Shown here piece by piece: positions 8,547 through 17,632 of a stretch of 64,000 nucleotides of DNA. The position numbers and the translations under genes were made by a program. The stretch's first letter is position 1. Each line of letters starts with the position of its first letter. Source of the DNA: Acidimicrobiaceae bacterium (GTDB lineage: Bacteria > Actinomycetota > Acidimicrobiia > Acidimicrobiales > Ilumatobacteraceae); assembly GCA_947446815.1 (NCBI GenBank), contig CANFGT010000001.1, forward strand, positions 248,001 through 312,000, given 5' to 3'. Under the pieces are notes generated by a model, which worked only from the letters and a program-made list of their open reading frames with translations, was not told where the DNA came from and did not search any database.

Positions 8547-8562
8547 CCCACCTCTGGGTGGG
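8547..8562 (+). other. Hairpin in the rpsB upstream region
   Basis: CCCACC 8547-8552 pairs with GGTGGG 8557-8562 around a TCTG loop. No T-tract follows, so it is not a standard intrinsic terminator. It is probably part of the rpsB leader or a processing element. Confidence 0.4.
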
Positions 8563-8584
8563 AGAAGAGCCACAGAAAATCATG

Positions 8585-8626
8585 CACACCGGCCACCTGC
8601 GGTCGCTTCGGCGTCGGACCGGTGTG
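8585..8626 (+). promoter_or_regulatory. Structured rpsB leader: long stem with an inner UUCG tetraloop hairpin
   Basis: CACACCGG 8585-8592 is perfectly complementary to CCGGTGTG 8619-8626. Inside the 26-nt loop lies a nested hairpin, CGC-TTCG-GCG at 8604-8613, closed by the stable cUUCGg tetraloop. The structure ends 15 nt before the rpsB Shine-Dalgarno (AGGAG 8641-8645). The position suits autoregulation by ribosomal protein S2, which is known in other bacteria. That role is inference; the pairing is seen directly. Confidence 0.5.
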
Positions 8627-8651
8627 TGGACAACCGCAGAAGGAGAAAATT

Positions 8652-9521
8652 ATGGCTGTCGTAACAATGCGACAAATGCTTGAAGCTGGCGTTCACTTCG
8701 GACACCAGACCCGCCGTTGGAACCCAAAGATGAAGCAGTTCATCTTTGGAGAGCGCAACGGAATTCACATTCTTAACCTCGACCAGACGCTCGAGCGCAT
8801 TGAAGTTGCATACGCCTTCACTCGCGATCTCGTTGCAGACGGCGGAACAATCTTGTTCGTCGGCACAAAGAAGCAGGCACAAGACCCCATTCGTAGCTAC
8901 GCCGAAAAGTGTGGCATGCATTACGTGAACGAGCGTTGGCTCGGCGGCATGCTCACAAACTTTGAAACAATTTCAAAGCGCGTTGGCAAGATGCAGGAAT
9001 ACGAGCGCATGAAGGTATCGGGCGATTTCGATGCAATGCCAAAGAAGGAAGCTCTTCTTCTTGGTCGTGAACTTGAAAAGTTGCAGAAGAACCTCTCTGG
9101 TATGGCACAACTTCATCGTCGTCCCGATGCGATCTTCGTTCTTGACACAGTCAAGGAGCACATCGCTGTTACTGAGGCAAACAAGTTGAAGATCCCCGTG
9201 ATCGCTGTTGTTGACTCAAACGTTGACCCTGACGTCATTCAGTACCCCATCCCCGGTAACGATGACGCAATTCGCGCCAACGACCTTCTCACTCGCGTGA
9301 TTGCAGAAGCAGTTCTCGAAGGTCGCTTCATTCATGAGAAGCGCCACCCACATGCAGCCGCTGCAGCAACAGCCGCAGCACCAGTGGAGCGCACCCCTGA
9401 AGAAGTCGAAGCGTTCGAAGCACAGCAGGCAGCAGCTCGCCAGCAGGCAGCAGCAGCTCAGGCAGAGCGTGAAGCACGTCTTGCTGCGAAGAAGTCCACC
9501 GACACACCTGCAGCGGAGTAA
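8652..9521 (+). CDS. rpsB: 30S ribosomal protein S2
   Basis: 289 aa from the ATG at 8652, preceded by AGGAG six bases upstream. An in-frame ATG 30 nt earlier lies inside the leader stem and is rejected. The N-terminus [22 protein letters not shown] and [12 protein letters not shown] are S2 signatures. The body ends near residue 228. The rest (about 229-289) is an Ala/Gln/Glu-rich acidic tail such as [22 protein letters not shown], common in actinobacterial S2. It heads the rpsB-tsf-pyrH-frr-cdsA-dxr-rip-ispG cluster, and tsf starts 2 nt after its stop. Confidence 0.97.
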   Translation: MAVVTMRQMLEAGVHFGHQTRRWNPKMKQFIFGERNGIHILNLDQTLERIEVAYAFTRDLVADGGTILFVGTKKQAQDPIRSYAEKCGMHYVNERWLGGMLTNFETISKRVGKMQEYERMKVSGDFDAMPKKEALLLGRELEKLQKNLSGMAQLHRRPDAIFVLDTVKEHIAVTEANKLKIPVIAVVDSNVDPDVIQYPIPGNDDAIRANDLLTRVIAEAVLEGRFIHEKRHPHAAAAATAAAPVERTPEEVEAFEAQQAAARQQAAAAQAEREARLAAKKSTDTPAAE

Positions 9522-9523
9522 TC

Positions 9524-10312
9524 ATGTCCTACACAGCGAAAGACGTTCAGAGCCTTCGCCAGACAACTGGCGCTGGAATGATGGACTGCAAGAAAGCTCT
9601 TGAAGAAAACGGCGGCGAGATCGAAGCAGCGAAGCAGTGGCTTCGTGAAAAGGGTCTTGCAGCAAGCGCAAAGCGCGATGACCGCGACAACGCTCAAGGC
9701 GTCGTTTCTCTCATCGTTGAAAGCGGAAAAGCTTCCATTGTGAAACTCAAGTGTGAAACAGACTTCGTTGCATCGAGTGAAAGTTTCATTGCAGAAGCAA
9801 ACGCTCTTGCAGCAGCAGTGCTCGCAAAGGGTGAAGCTGGTGCAGCTGATCGCGAGAAGCAAATCGATGACCTCAAGATTCTCTTGAAGGAAAAGATTGA
9901 AGTAGGCGAGACAATTCGTTTCGAAGCAGCAGCCGGAAATGTTCTTGATTCGTACGAACACATTCAGGGTGGCCGTGGCGTCAACGGCGTCATTGTTGAA
10001 ATGTCGGGTGCATCGCAAGAGCTTGCTCACGACATCGCAGTGCACATCGCATTCGCTCGTCCGAAGTACCTCACGCCGGAAGAAGTTCCTGCGGATGTGT
10101 TGGCCAAAGAGCGTGAAACTCTTGAAACCATCACGCGTAACGAGGGCAAGCCTGAGCAGGCAATCGCAAAGATCGTCGAAGGACGCATCAGCGGTTTCTA
10201 TAAGGACATTTGTCTTCTTGAGCAGTCATATGCAAAAGATGACAAGCTCTCCATCAAGCAGGTCATCGGCAACGCGAACATCGTGCGCTTTGCCCAGGTG
10301 GAACTCGGCTGA
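9524..10312 (+). CDS. tsf: Elongation factor Ts
   Basis: A 262-aa nucleotide exchange factor for EF-Tu. The N-terminal UBA-like helix bundle reads [37 protein letters not shown]. The EF-Tu-contacting motif TDFVA is at about 83-87 ([13 protein letters not shown]). Two dimerisation subdomains and a C-terminal module ending in FAQVELG complete it. The length is typical. It lies 2 nt after rpsB and 2 nt before pyrH, so all three are on one transcript and probably coupled. Confidence 0.96.
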   Translation: MSYTAKDVQSLRQTTGAGMMDCKKALEENGGEIEAAKQWLREKGLAASAKRDDRDNAQGVVSLIVESGKASIVKLKCETDFVASSESFIAEANALAAAVLAKGEAGAADREKQIDDLKILLKEKIEVGETIRFEAAAGNVLDSYEHIQGGRGVNGVIVEMSGASQELAHDIAVHIAFARPKYLTPEEVPADVLAKERETLETITRNEGKPEQAIAKIVEGRISGFYKDICLLEQSYAKDDKLSIKQVIGNANIVRFAQVELG

Positions 10313-10314
10313 TC

Positions 10315-11040
10315 ATGGCAACAAGGCCGCGTTGGTCACGCGTAGTGCTCAAGCTTTCGGGCGAAGCGCTCGCTGAACCAACCGGCTTTGGCCTTGACAG
10401 CAACGTGCTCACGCAGGTTGCAACCGAAATTCGCGAAGCACGCGAAGAGCTCGGTACAGACATCGCCATCGTTGTGGGTGGCGGAAACTTCTGGCGTGGT
10501 CTTAAAGGCGCAGGCCAAGGTATGGACCAAGCCCAGGCAGACTTCATGGGAATGCTTGCAACGGTCATGAATGGTCTGGCATTGCAAGATGCTCTCGAGC
10601 GCGTGGGTCAACAGTCCCGTGTGATGAGCGCTATTGAAATGCCAAAGGTTGCAGAGCCCTACATCCGTCGCCGTGCTGAACGCCATCTTGAAAAGGGCCG
10701 TGTGGTGATTCTCGCCGGCGGTACCGGCAACCCGTTCTTCACAACGGATACTGCAGCGGCACTGCGCGCAGCAGAAATCGAAGCACAGGCCATTTTGAAA
10801 GGCACCCACTCGGGAGTCGATGGTGTCTACACCGCAGACCCCAAACTGGATAAGAACGCCACAAGGTATGAACAAATCAGCCATATGGATGTAATTACTA
10901 AGGGCCTGAAAGTCATGGATTCCACTGCAATTACCTTCTGTATGGAGAAGAAATTGCCCATCGTGGTGTTCGATTTGCTCGCCAAGGGCAACGTGAAGTC
11001 CATTCTCAGGGGTGAGCCAGTAGGTACGCTGGTTGGGTGA
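10315..11040 (+). CDS. pyrH: UMP kinase
   Basis: A 241-aa amino-acid-kinase-fold enzyme phosphorylating UMP to UDP. It shows [19 protein letters not shown] (phosphate loop), [11 protein letters not shown] (UMP/GTP region) and [22 protein letters not shown]. The late motif [25 protein letters not shown] is typical of bacterial hexameric UMP kinases. The C-terminus overlaps the frr GTG start (GTGA at 11037-11040). Confidence 0.96.
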   Translation: MATRPRWSRVVLKLSGEALAEPTGFGLDSNVLTQVATEIREAREELGTDIAIVVGGGNFWRGLKGAGQGMDQAQADFMGMLATVMNGLALQDALERVGQQSRVMSAIEMPKVAEPYIRRRAERHLEKGRVVILAGGTGNPFFTTDTAAALRAAEIEAQAILKGTHSGVDGVYTADPKLDKNATRYEQISHMDVITKGLKVMDSTAITFCMEKKLPIVVFDLLAKGNVKSILRGEPVGTLVG

Positions 11041-11594
11041 TTGAAGACACCCTGCTCGAAGCCGTCGACAAGATGGAACGAGCCTTCGCGCATGTCCAAT
11101 CCCAGTACTCCTCTGTGCGCACAGGCCGCGCAAACCCAGCACTCGTCGAGAAGTTGCTGGTCGAGTACTACGGCTCCACAGTCCCACTGCAGCAGCTCGC
11201 TGGTTTCCAGGTACCTGAAGCACGCACTCTTGTCGTGAAGCCTCATGACCGTGGCGCAATGGGCGCTATCGAGCGCGCTATCCGCGACAGCGATCTTGGT
11301 TTGCAGCCATCGAATGATGGTGTTGTCATCCGTCTCTCTTTCCCCGTGCTCACCGAAGAGCGCCGCAAGGAGTACGTCAAGGTCGTGAAGAACATGTCCG
11401 AAGACGGCCGTGTCGCCGTGCGCAATGTGCGCCGCGATGCACGCAAGCAAATGGAAACCGCAGAGAAGAACTCTGAGATTTCAAAGGACGACTTGGAGAG
11501 AGCCGAAAAGGAACTCGACAAGTACACACAAGAACACATCGAGCAGATCGACAAAGCCTTTGCACGCAAAGAGCAAGAGCTGCTTGAGGTATAG
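11037..11594 (+). CDS. frr: Ribosome recycling factor
   Basis: 185 aa, GTG start at 11037 overlapping the pyrH stop. RRF splits post-termination ribosomes with EF-G. It shows [28 protein letters not shown] (helix 1 into domain II), then [54 protein letters not shown]. The C-terminal helices are [20 protein letters not shown]-type and end in [26 protein letters not shown]. The length is normal. Confidence 0.97.
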   Translation: MIEDTLLEAVDKMERAFAHVQSQYSSVRTGRANPALVEKLLVEYYGSTVPLQQLAGFQVPEARTLVVKPHDRGAMGAIERAIRDSDLGLQPSNDGVVIRLSFPVLTEERRKEYVKVVKNMSEDGRVAVRNVRRDARKQMETAEKNSEISKDDLERAEKELDKYTQEHIEQIDKAFARKEQELLEV

Positions 11595-11642
11595 AAACGG
11601 TGGCAACTACGGTTGCCCTCGGACACCCGAAAGGGGAGCAAC

Positions 11643-12944
11643 ATGAGTGATGACATCTGGCGCCGCAGAGATGAAAACAACCGGGATGATTCCGCCGGTT
11701 ACGGAACCGACTTCGGTTCCGACTTCGGAACCGTCCAGTTTGCCGACGATCCAACAGCAGAGCCAGCGCTCAGCTTTGGCGATGGCGATACGGGCAACCT
11801 TCCTCATTGGACAGAACCTGCAACGGGAGAAATCCCATCAGTGAACGATGATGACGATGATGATGTGTGGGGAACCTTCCAGGCACCAAGTGATCCATCA
11901 CGTCGCCCAGAGCGTCTGACTATTGGAACTGACCCCACCGATGAACGTCGTCGCAACCCGCGCGATGTGACGGGTGATTTCAGCCGCGACATGCCACGTG
12001 ACCCATCGCGAGATATCACTGGCGGAATGCCTCGCTCAGGACGTCCACAACCAGTGCGTCGCTCTGGTCCGCGTGGTCCACGTCCAGGTGTTGGTGGTCG
12101 CGATATGCCGACCGCAGTCACAACTGGTCTCATTCTCGTTGCTGTATTCCTTGGCGCCATCATGTGGCGTCCAGCGGCAGTCATGCTGATCGTTCTTGCA
12201 GTCGTTGGTTTGGCCGCCGTTGAGTTCTTCAGCAAGGTGACCGAGAAGGGCTATCGCCCCGCCACGTTTGCCGGCCTTCTCACTTGTATCGCGGCTCCAC
12301 TCGCTGCGTATTGGATTGGCGATGCTGCACTGCCTCTCGTGTTTGTACTTGGCTTCCTTGCCACTTCCATTGGATTCTTGGGTGCAACAAGCATCCAGAG
12401 CGGTCCAATGCCTAACGTTGCAATCACCACAATGGCGATGACATGGATTGGCCTCATGGGTTCATTTGCTGCACTCATCCTTCGTTTCTCACTTCTGGAA
12501 ACTGACCCCATGCATCCGGTCCCTGGTCATGCTGGTACCGACACATTGTTCATGGTTGTGGTTGCAGTGATTGCAAATGACGTTGGTGGACTCTTTGTTG
12601 GTTCATCCGTTGGTCGCACACCATTGCGCGAATGGGTGAGCCCCAACAAGACAATCGAAGGTGCCGTTGGTGGCGCACTCGCCAGCATTGTTGCTCTTGT
12701 GATCTTTGGCTCTCAAAATGGCACATGGAACTCCTTGGGTGAGTGGATTGCGCTCGGGCTGCTCGTCGCAGTCATGGCACCACTCGGTGACCTCGTGGAA
12801 TCGATGTTCAAGCGCAACCTTGACGTCAAAGATTTCGGAAGCATTGTTGCGGGCCATGGTGGAGTTCTGGATCGTTTCGACGGGTTCCTCTTCGTTCTGC
12901 CTTCTGCGTACTACCTGATGCTCGTTCTGCAGCCTTGGCTGTAG
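11643..12944 (+). CDS. cdsA: Phosphatidate cytidylyltransferase (CDP-diglyceride synthase) with a long disordered N-terminus
   Basis: 433 aa from the ATG at 11643, behind AAGGGGAG. The first 155 residues are acidic and then Arg/Pro-rich with Asp-Arg repeats (FSRDMPRDPSRDIT), probably disordered and cytoplasmic. About eight membrane segments follow from residue 160. The signature SVGRTPLREWVSPNKTIEGA...GDLVESMFKRNLDVKDFG...GHGGVLDRFDGF is complete. It makes CDP-diacylglycerol from phosphatidate and CTP for membrane phospholipid synthesis. The long tail is larger than usual and could localise the enzyme. Confidence 0.94.
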   Translation: MSDDIWRRRDENNRDDSAGYGTDFGSDFGTVQFADDPTAEPALSFGDGDTGNLPHWTEPATGEIPSVNDDDDDDVWGTFQAPSDPSRRPERLTIGTDPTDERRRNPRDVTGDFSRDMPRDPSRDITGGMPRSGRPQPVRRSGPRGPRPGVGGRDMPTAVTTGLILVAVFLGAIMWRPAAVMLIVLAVVGLAAVEFFSKVTEKGYRPATFAGLLTCIAAPLAAYWIGDAALPLVFVLGFLATSIGFLGATSIQSGPMPNVAITTMAMTWIGLMGSFAALILRFSLLETDPMHPVPGHAGTDTLFMVVVAVIANDVGGLFVGSSVGRTPLREWVSPNKTIEGAVGGALASIVALVIFGSQNGTWNSLGEWIALGLLVAVMAPLGDLVESMFKRNLDVKDFGSIVAGHGGVLDRFDGFLFVLPSAYYLMLVLQPWL

Positions 12945-12953
12945 TTCACATCT

Positions 12954-12982
12954 AGTGCGACGTCTCATTGACGCATCGCACT
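12954..12982 (+). other. Inverted repeat between cdsA and dxr
   Basis: AGTGCGA 12954-12960 and TCGCACT 12976-12982 are perfectly complementary, with an inner CGT/ACG pair (12961-12963 with 12971-12973). No T-run follows. It fills most of the 52-bp gap before the dxr GTG and could be a processing site, partial attenuator or protein-binding site. Confidence 0.4.
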
Positions 12983-12996
12983 GACAGACTGACAAC

Positions 12997-14139
12997 GTGA
13001 CTCAGAAGCGTGTAGCTATTGCCGGTTCATCCGGCTCGATTGGCACTCAGACCATTGATGTTGTGATGGCCGAGCCTGACAACTATCGCGTGTCTGCATT
13101 GGCCGTGGGTTCATCGGCGGATGTTGTCATTGCGCAGGCTTTGTTATTGCGACCTGAACTTGTGGTCGTGACAGATGAATCTCAACGCGCACGTGTTGCG
13201 GCTGCCTTGCCAGGTGTACAGGTCACGGGCGTGTTGTCCGATGTTATTGATGTCGCCGATGTTGTTATTAATGGCGTCGTTGGTTTCGCCGGCTTATCTG
13301 TCACGCTCGACACACTTCGTGCAGGACGCACACTCGGTCTGGCGAACAAAGAGAGCCTGATTGCTGCTGGACCCATCGTGCAACCGTTACGTGCAACCCC
13401 CGGCGCGCAATTAGTTCCAGTTGACAGTGAGCATTGCGCATTGCATCAGTGTCTTCGTTCGTCATTTGATGCTGGTGCTGAAGTATCGCAACTAGTTCTC
13501 ACCGCAAGTGGAGGACCATTTCGTGGGCGCAGCGCTGCATCGCTGGCATCGGTCACCGTTGATCAAGCACTCGATCACCCCACGTGGAAGATGGGCCCCA
13601 AGATCACTATCGATTCATCAACGCTGATGAACAAAGGGCTCGAAGTGATTGAGGCGCATGAGTTGTACGGAACGCCGTACGACCAGATTGACGTCGTTGT
13701 TCATCCACAATCTGTTGTGCATTCAATGGTGGAGTTCACTGACGGATCCACGATCGCGCAATTGTCGATGCCGGACATGCGCTTGCCCATCGGATACGCA
13801 CTCGGATACCCGCATCGCATCGCAACACCATTCGGACGTATCGACTGGACAACATTGTCACGACTTGATTTTGAAGCGCCGGATCGCGCGACGTTCCGAT
13901 GCCTTGACCTTGCGTACGCTGCAGGGCGAGCTGGTGGCACTGCTCCTGCTGCGCTTTCTGCCGCAAACGAAGTTGTCGTTGAAGCCTTCCTTGGGGGTCG
14001 CATCATGTGGGCCGACATTGCGAAATATGTCGAACGTGTGATGGAGAGATTCAACCCCACGACACCGATGTCTGAAGATGACGTACTTGCTGCAGACGCA
14101 GAAGGACGCCAACTTGCTGAAGAGGAACTCGCACGATGA
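12997..14139 (+). CDS. dxr: 1-deoxy-D-xylulose 5-phosphate reductoisomerase
   Basis: 380 aa, GTG start at 12997. The second enzyme of the MEP isoprenoid pathway makes MEP from DXP with NADPH. The nucleotide loop is GSSGSIG at 10-16. GLANKESLIAAG, VPVDSEHCALHQCL (metal-binding Asp and Glu) and LTASGGPFRG follow. HPTWKMGPKITIDSSTLMNKGLEVIEAHELYG is the active-site loop and substrate region. The usual C-terminal helical domain ends the protein. It is coupled by ATGA overlap to the site-2 protease gene, with ispG next, a standard actinobacterial order. No rlmN lies between cdsA and dxr. Confidence 0.96.
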   Translation: MTQKRVAIAGSSGSIGTQTIDVVMAEPDNYRVSALAVGSSADVVIAQALLLRPELVVVTDESQRARVAAALPGVQVTGVLSDVIDVADVVINGVVGFAGLSVTLDTLRAGRTLGLANKESLIAAGPIVQPLRATPGAQLVPVDSEHCALHQCLRSSFDAGAEVSQLVLTASGGPFRGRSAASLASVTVDQALDHPTWKMGPKITIDSSTLMNKGLEVIEAHELYGTPYDQIDVVVHPQSVVHSMVEFTDGSTIAQLSMPDMRLPIGYALGYPHRIATPFGRIDWTTLSRLDFEAPDRATFRCLDLAYAAGRAGGTAPAALSAANEVVVEAFLGGRIMWADIAKYVERVMERFNPTTPMSEDDVLAADAEGRQLAEEELAR

Positions 14140-15377
14140 CCAACTTTTACCATCGCTTCCGTAGCGAGATGGCCGCGGGTGGTGCTGTTGAAGGCGCGCC
14201 CGATGACGTCACGAGTTCTGGTCGCTTTACTGGCATTGTCATGTTGGTGCTGTTGGCGTGGCTTGCATTCAGCAACCCATGGACGTTCGTTTTTGTCATC
14301 GGACTTCTCATCTCCATCTTCTTGCATGAAGTGGGCCACTTTTCAACGGCGCGCCTCACGGGCATGAAAGCAACGCAGTTCTTCATGGGCTTTGGGCCAC
14401 GAGTGTGGAGTCGCACAAAAGGCGAAGTGGAATACGGTGTTCGCGCTTTGCCGCTCGGTGCGTTCGTACGGATTATTGGCATGAACAACATCGATGACGT
14501 TGATGCAGAAGATGAACCTCGTGCGTACCGATCGAAGTCGTACCCACGTCGCTTGCTAGTAATTACTGCTGGATCACTGATGCACATGCTGATCGCATTC
14601 GTTCTGATGTTTGGTATTTTCTCCACATCTGGCCGCCAACAATCGACAGGTATTGCGCGTGTGCAAAATGTTGACATCAGTGGAAGCCCAGCTTCTAATG
14701 CCGGCATCAGGAATGGCGACATTATTCGCAGTATTGATGGTCGACAGATCACGACGTATAAGAGTGTTGCTGCAGCAATTACTGCCAACCAGCCAGGCGA
14801 CAGAATTGAAGTAGTCATTGAGCGCGATGCGCGTTTACAAACGTTGTTTGTTGATCTTTCGGAACACCCCAGCGGTGACGGACGTGCGTACCTCGGCATC
14901 TGGGCAGACGATTGGGGATGGAAGAGATTGTCCCCACTGGCTGCTGCTGGCCACAGCATTGGAGACATTGGTTCCACCATTAGTAACTCCATCAAAGGCG
15001 TGGGTGTTGCCCTGAACCCGTTCAACACCATCCATCACCTCACTGGCTCTGATACCTCGCTCACTACTCGTCCCACCACCATCGTTGGTGTGAGCCAGGT
15101 GGGTGGCAGCGTGGGCAAGGCAGACGGCCTAAAAGGCGTATTGATGCTCTTGGCAAGTGTGAATGTTTTCGTCGGCGTCTTCAATATGTTCCCTCTCTTG
15201 CCATTTGACGGCGGACATGCCGCCATCGCTACCTATGAGCGAATTAGGTCCCGCAAAGGCAAGAAATACAAGGCTGATATCAACAAGATGGTCCCTGTCG
15301 CCACGGTGGTCGTTGGCCTGCTGGCGCTTTTGCTTGTGACAGGTCTGTATCTCGATATCACCAAGCCTCTCGGTTAA
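14136..15377 (+). CDS. rip: Site-2-type intramembrane metalloprotease (RseP/Rip family)
   Basis: A 413-aa membrane protein. A hydrophobic first segment (about 32-62) leads into the zinc motif HEVGH at 64-68. A second TM starts near 145. A PDZ domain (about 170-255) shows GSPASNAGIRNGDIIRSIDG. The second metal motif is NMFPLLPFDGGHA, with Asp as third ligand, and a C-terminal TM follows. Family members cut anti-sigma factors or other transmembrane regulators; M. tuberculosis Rip1 is encoded in the same dxr-rip-gcpE order. The 30-residue N-terminal tail before the first TM is longer than usual. Confidence 0.93.
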   Translation: MTNFYHRFRSEMAAGGAVEGAPDDVTSSGRFTGIVMLVLLAWLAFSNPWTFVFVIGLLISIFLHEVGHFSTARLTGMKATQFFMGFGPRVWSRTKGEVEYGVRALPLGAFVRIIGMNNIDDVDAEDEPRAYRSKSYPRRLLVITAGSLMHMLIAFVLMFGIFSTSGRQQSTGIARVQNVDISGSPASNAGIRNGDIIRSIDGRQITTYKSVAAAITANQPGDRIEVVIERDARLQTLFVDLSEHPSGDGRAYLGIWADDWGWKRLSPLAAAGHSIGDIGSTISNSIKGVGVALNPFNTIHHLTGSDTSLTTRPTTIVGVSQVGGSVGKADGLKGVLMLLASVNVFVGVFNMFPLLPFDGGHAAIATYERIRSRKGKKYKADINKMVPVATVVVGLLALLLVTGLYLDITKPLG

Positions 15378-15407
15378 AGCGTCTCAGAACTGACACACTG
15401 GTATCCG

Positions 15408-16619
15408 ATGTACGAGCGCCGTCAGACCAATCAGATCACAGTGGGCAAAGTGCCCGTGGGCGGCGGATCGCCGATCACGGTGCAATCGATGACCACCACT
15501 AAAACAGCCGATGTTGAAGGCACCTTGCAGCAGATCTACGCGCTCGCTGCAGCCGGATGCGACATCGTTCGGTGCACCTGTAACGATCAAGAAGCCGCAG
15601 AGGGTTTGGCTCAAATTGTTCCTCGATCGCCAATTCCGATCATTGCCGACATTCACCATCAATACAAGATGGCACTCGCCGCAATGGAGGCTGGTGTTCA
15701 TGGATTACGCCTGAACCCTGGAAACATTCGCAAGCCAGAACACATCAAAGCTGTTGCAATGGAAGCGCGTGATCGCAACCTTCCGATTCGCATTGGTGTG
15801 AATGGTGGTTCGCTGGACCCTTCGTTGTATGAAAAGCATGGCGGACTCACTGCTGAGGCCATGGTGGAATCAGCGTTGCAAGAGATTGCTTATTTCAATG
15901 AAGTTGATTTCGATCTCATCAAGATTTCTGTGAAGGCCAGCAATGTGCCGCTCATGGTGGACGCATATCGCTTGCTTGCTGATGCAGTGAAGTATCCACT
16001 GCATCTCGGAGTAACTGAGGCGGGGCCACCTCCTGCTGGTTTAGTGAAGGCAACGGCCGGCATTTCAACGTTGTTGCTTGAAGGCATTGGTGACACGATC
16101 CGTTACAGCCTGACTGCAGATCCTGTGGAAGAAGCGCGCGCAGGTCGTCAGTTGCTAGAAGCACTTGGATTGCGTGAGCGCAAGAATGTTGACCTCATCG
16201 CTTGCCCTAGCTGTGGTCGTGCAGAGATCGATGTCATTGATGTCGCAAACCGCGCGATGAAAGCATTTGAAGACAAGAAGTTGCCACTGCAAATCGCTGT
16301 AATGGGTTGCGTGGTGAACGGACCAGGAGAAGCACGCGAGGCCGACCTTGGTATCGCTGCGGGCAACAAGCGCGGTCACTTGTTCGTGAAGGGCCGCAAC
16401 GTCGCAGTTGTGCCAGAGAGCGAAATGGTGGAAGCACTTGTGGAGTGGGCAGAGTTCATTAATGAACACGGCACCGATGCTGCAATTGCACGTGCCGACA
16501 CAAAGCTTGCGGAACGTGAAGCTGCCCGTGACCGTTCACAGTTGATGGATGAAAAGGGCGACGATGCAAACGACGCCGAGTCAAAGATTGTTGAAATCCG
16601 AAAGACAATAAACGACTAA
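15408..16619 (+). CDS. ispG: 4-hydroxy-3-methylbut-2-enyl diphosphate synthase
   Basis: A 403-aa [4Fe-4S] enzyme of the MEP pathway. It begins with RRQTNQITVGKVPVGGGSPITVQSMTTTKT, the usual N-terminus. The cluster ligands are Cys266 and Cys269 (CPSCGR), Cys301 (MGCVVNGPGEA) and Glu308, with the spacing known for E. coli IspG. A TIM barrel precedes the ligands. The last 35 residues are a charged tail (AEREAARDRSQLMDEKGDDAND) beyond the core. The 30-bp gap from rip has no clear Shine-Dalgarno. Its stop interlocks with the manA stop on the other strand (16616-16619). Confidence 0.96.
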   Translation: MYERRQTNQITVGKVPVGGGSPITVQSMTTTKTADVEGTLQQIYALAAAGCDIVRCTCNDQEAAEGLAQIVPRSPIPIIADIHHQYKMALAAMEAGVHGLRLNPGNIRKPEHIKAVAMEARDRNLPIRIGVNGGSLDPSLYEKHGGLTAEAMVESALQEIAYFNEVDFDLIKISVKASNVPLMVDAYRLLADAVKYPLHLGVTEAGPPPAGLVKATAGISTLLLEGIGDTIRYSLTADPVEEARAGRQLLEALGLRERKNVDLIACPSCGRAEIDVIDVANRAMKAFEDKKLPLQIAVMGCVVNGPGEAREADLGIAAGNKRGHLFVKGRNVAVVPESEMVEALVEWAEFINEHGTDAAIARADTKLAEREAARDRSQLMDEKGDDANDAESKIVEIRKTIND

Positions 16620-17629
16620 TTAGCGGAGATGACCCACACGGGTCCATCGCCAACAAAAGTCGCGGACTCACCCGCATCAACAAAGAACGCTTCAGTGTGC
16701 GCAGCGGACATCGTGAGGACGATGCGCATCGTGTCGCTTGGTTCCAATTCCACATTGCTCTTGCTATGCGTGCACGACACAGAGAATGCGGGAGATGGTG
16801 ATGGGTATTCGTCATGGTTGTCCACCCGCGATGGAGACACAACAGGGTGCTCCAATGGCGTGGTGTCGACAATGCGCAGCAGTTCAGACACATCGACATG
16901 CTTTGAAGTGAAACCTGCTCGCACCACGTTGTCGGAGGACTTCATCACTTCAAGACCAAAGCCGTGGAGGTACGCGTGCAAGTTGCCCGCAGGGAGACAT
17001 ATCGCTTCACCCGGTTGTAGAACGACGTAGTTCAGCAATGGTGCGACCCGAAGTCCGCGATCGGTGGGGTGTAATTCTGCGATGCGTTGCAGCCACGTGG
17101 GTGCATTTGCCATAGCGGGGGAGTCTGTTTGTTCAAATGCCCACCGCAAGTAGCCGTCAACTCCTTTTTGGTCGAGGACATCGGCTTCGTTATGCCAAGT
17201 CAGAGAACGCAATCGCTCGATGCAGGTATCGATATCGCTGAAGCCACAGAGCGCTTCAAACGTGGTGAGGGCAATGAGCATCTCAGGTTTGTCTGATTCA
17301 TCGCGATACATGCGGTGAAATGCCTCGCGGTCGATACCAGCAGCTTCTTCTGTTGCAAAACCACGTGACGCTTGTTCAAGTGTGGGATGGGTCTGCAGGG
17401 ACAATGGTTTGTCGCACGCAAGCAATTTCACCATGACGTCCATGCGCCCAGCAATGTCTTCGAGCAAGGGACCATTGGCGGAATCAAGCCGTGATGGCCC
17501 CTGATGATGTGTTCCCCACCAGTACTCAGCGATGGGAGAAGGCGTTGAAGCAAGTCCAAGCGCAGTGGAAATAGAAGTGGCGTCGCCCCAGTCGTAGTTC
17601 TTCTCTACGCCAAAAATGCGACGAGGCAT
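16616..17629 (-). CDS. manA: Mannose-6-phosphate isomerase, class I
   Basis: A 337-aa zinc enzyme interconverting fructose 6-phosphate and mannose 6-phosphate, feeding GDP-mannose for glycolipid and cell-wall sugars. It shows KLLACDKPLSLQTHP (QTHP at 79-82, zinc ligand His), KPEMLIALT, and the type I signature LPAGNLHAYLHGFGLEVMKSSDNVVRAGFTSKHVD. The C-terminal cupin part is shorter than in enterobacteria. It follows proS by 3 bp on the same strand and is probably cotranscribed. Confidence 0.94.
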   Translation of the reverse strand: MPRRIFGVEKNYDWGDATSISTALGLASTPSPIAEYWWGTHHQGPSRLDSANGPLLEDIAGRMDVMVKLLACDKPLSLQTHPTLEQASRGFATEEAAGIDREAFHRMYRDESDKPEMLIALTTFEALCGFSDIDTCIERLRSLTWHNEADVLDQKGVDGYLRWAFEQTDSPAMANAPTWLQRIAELHPTDRGLRVAPLLNYVVLQPGEAICLPAGNLHAYLHGFGLEVMKSSDNVVRAGFTSKHVDVSELLRIVDTTPLEHPVVSPSRVDNHDEYPSPSPAFSVSCTHSKSNVELEPSDTMRIVLTMSAAHTEAFFVDAGESATFVGDGPVWVISAN

Positions 17630-17632
17630 GGT

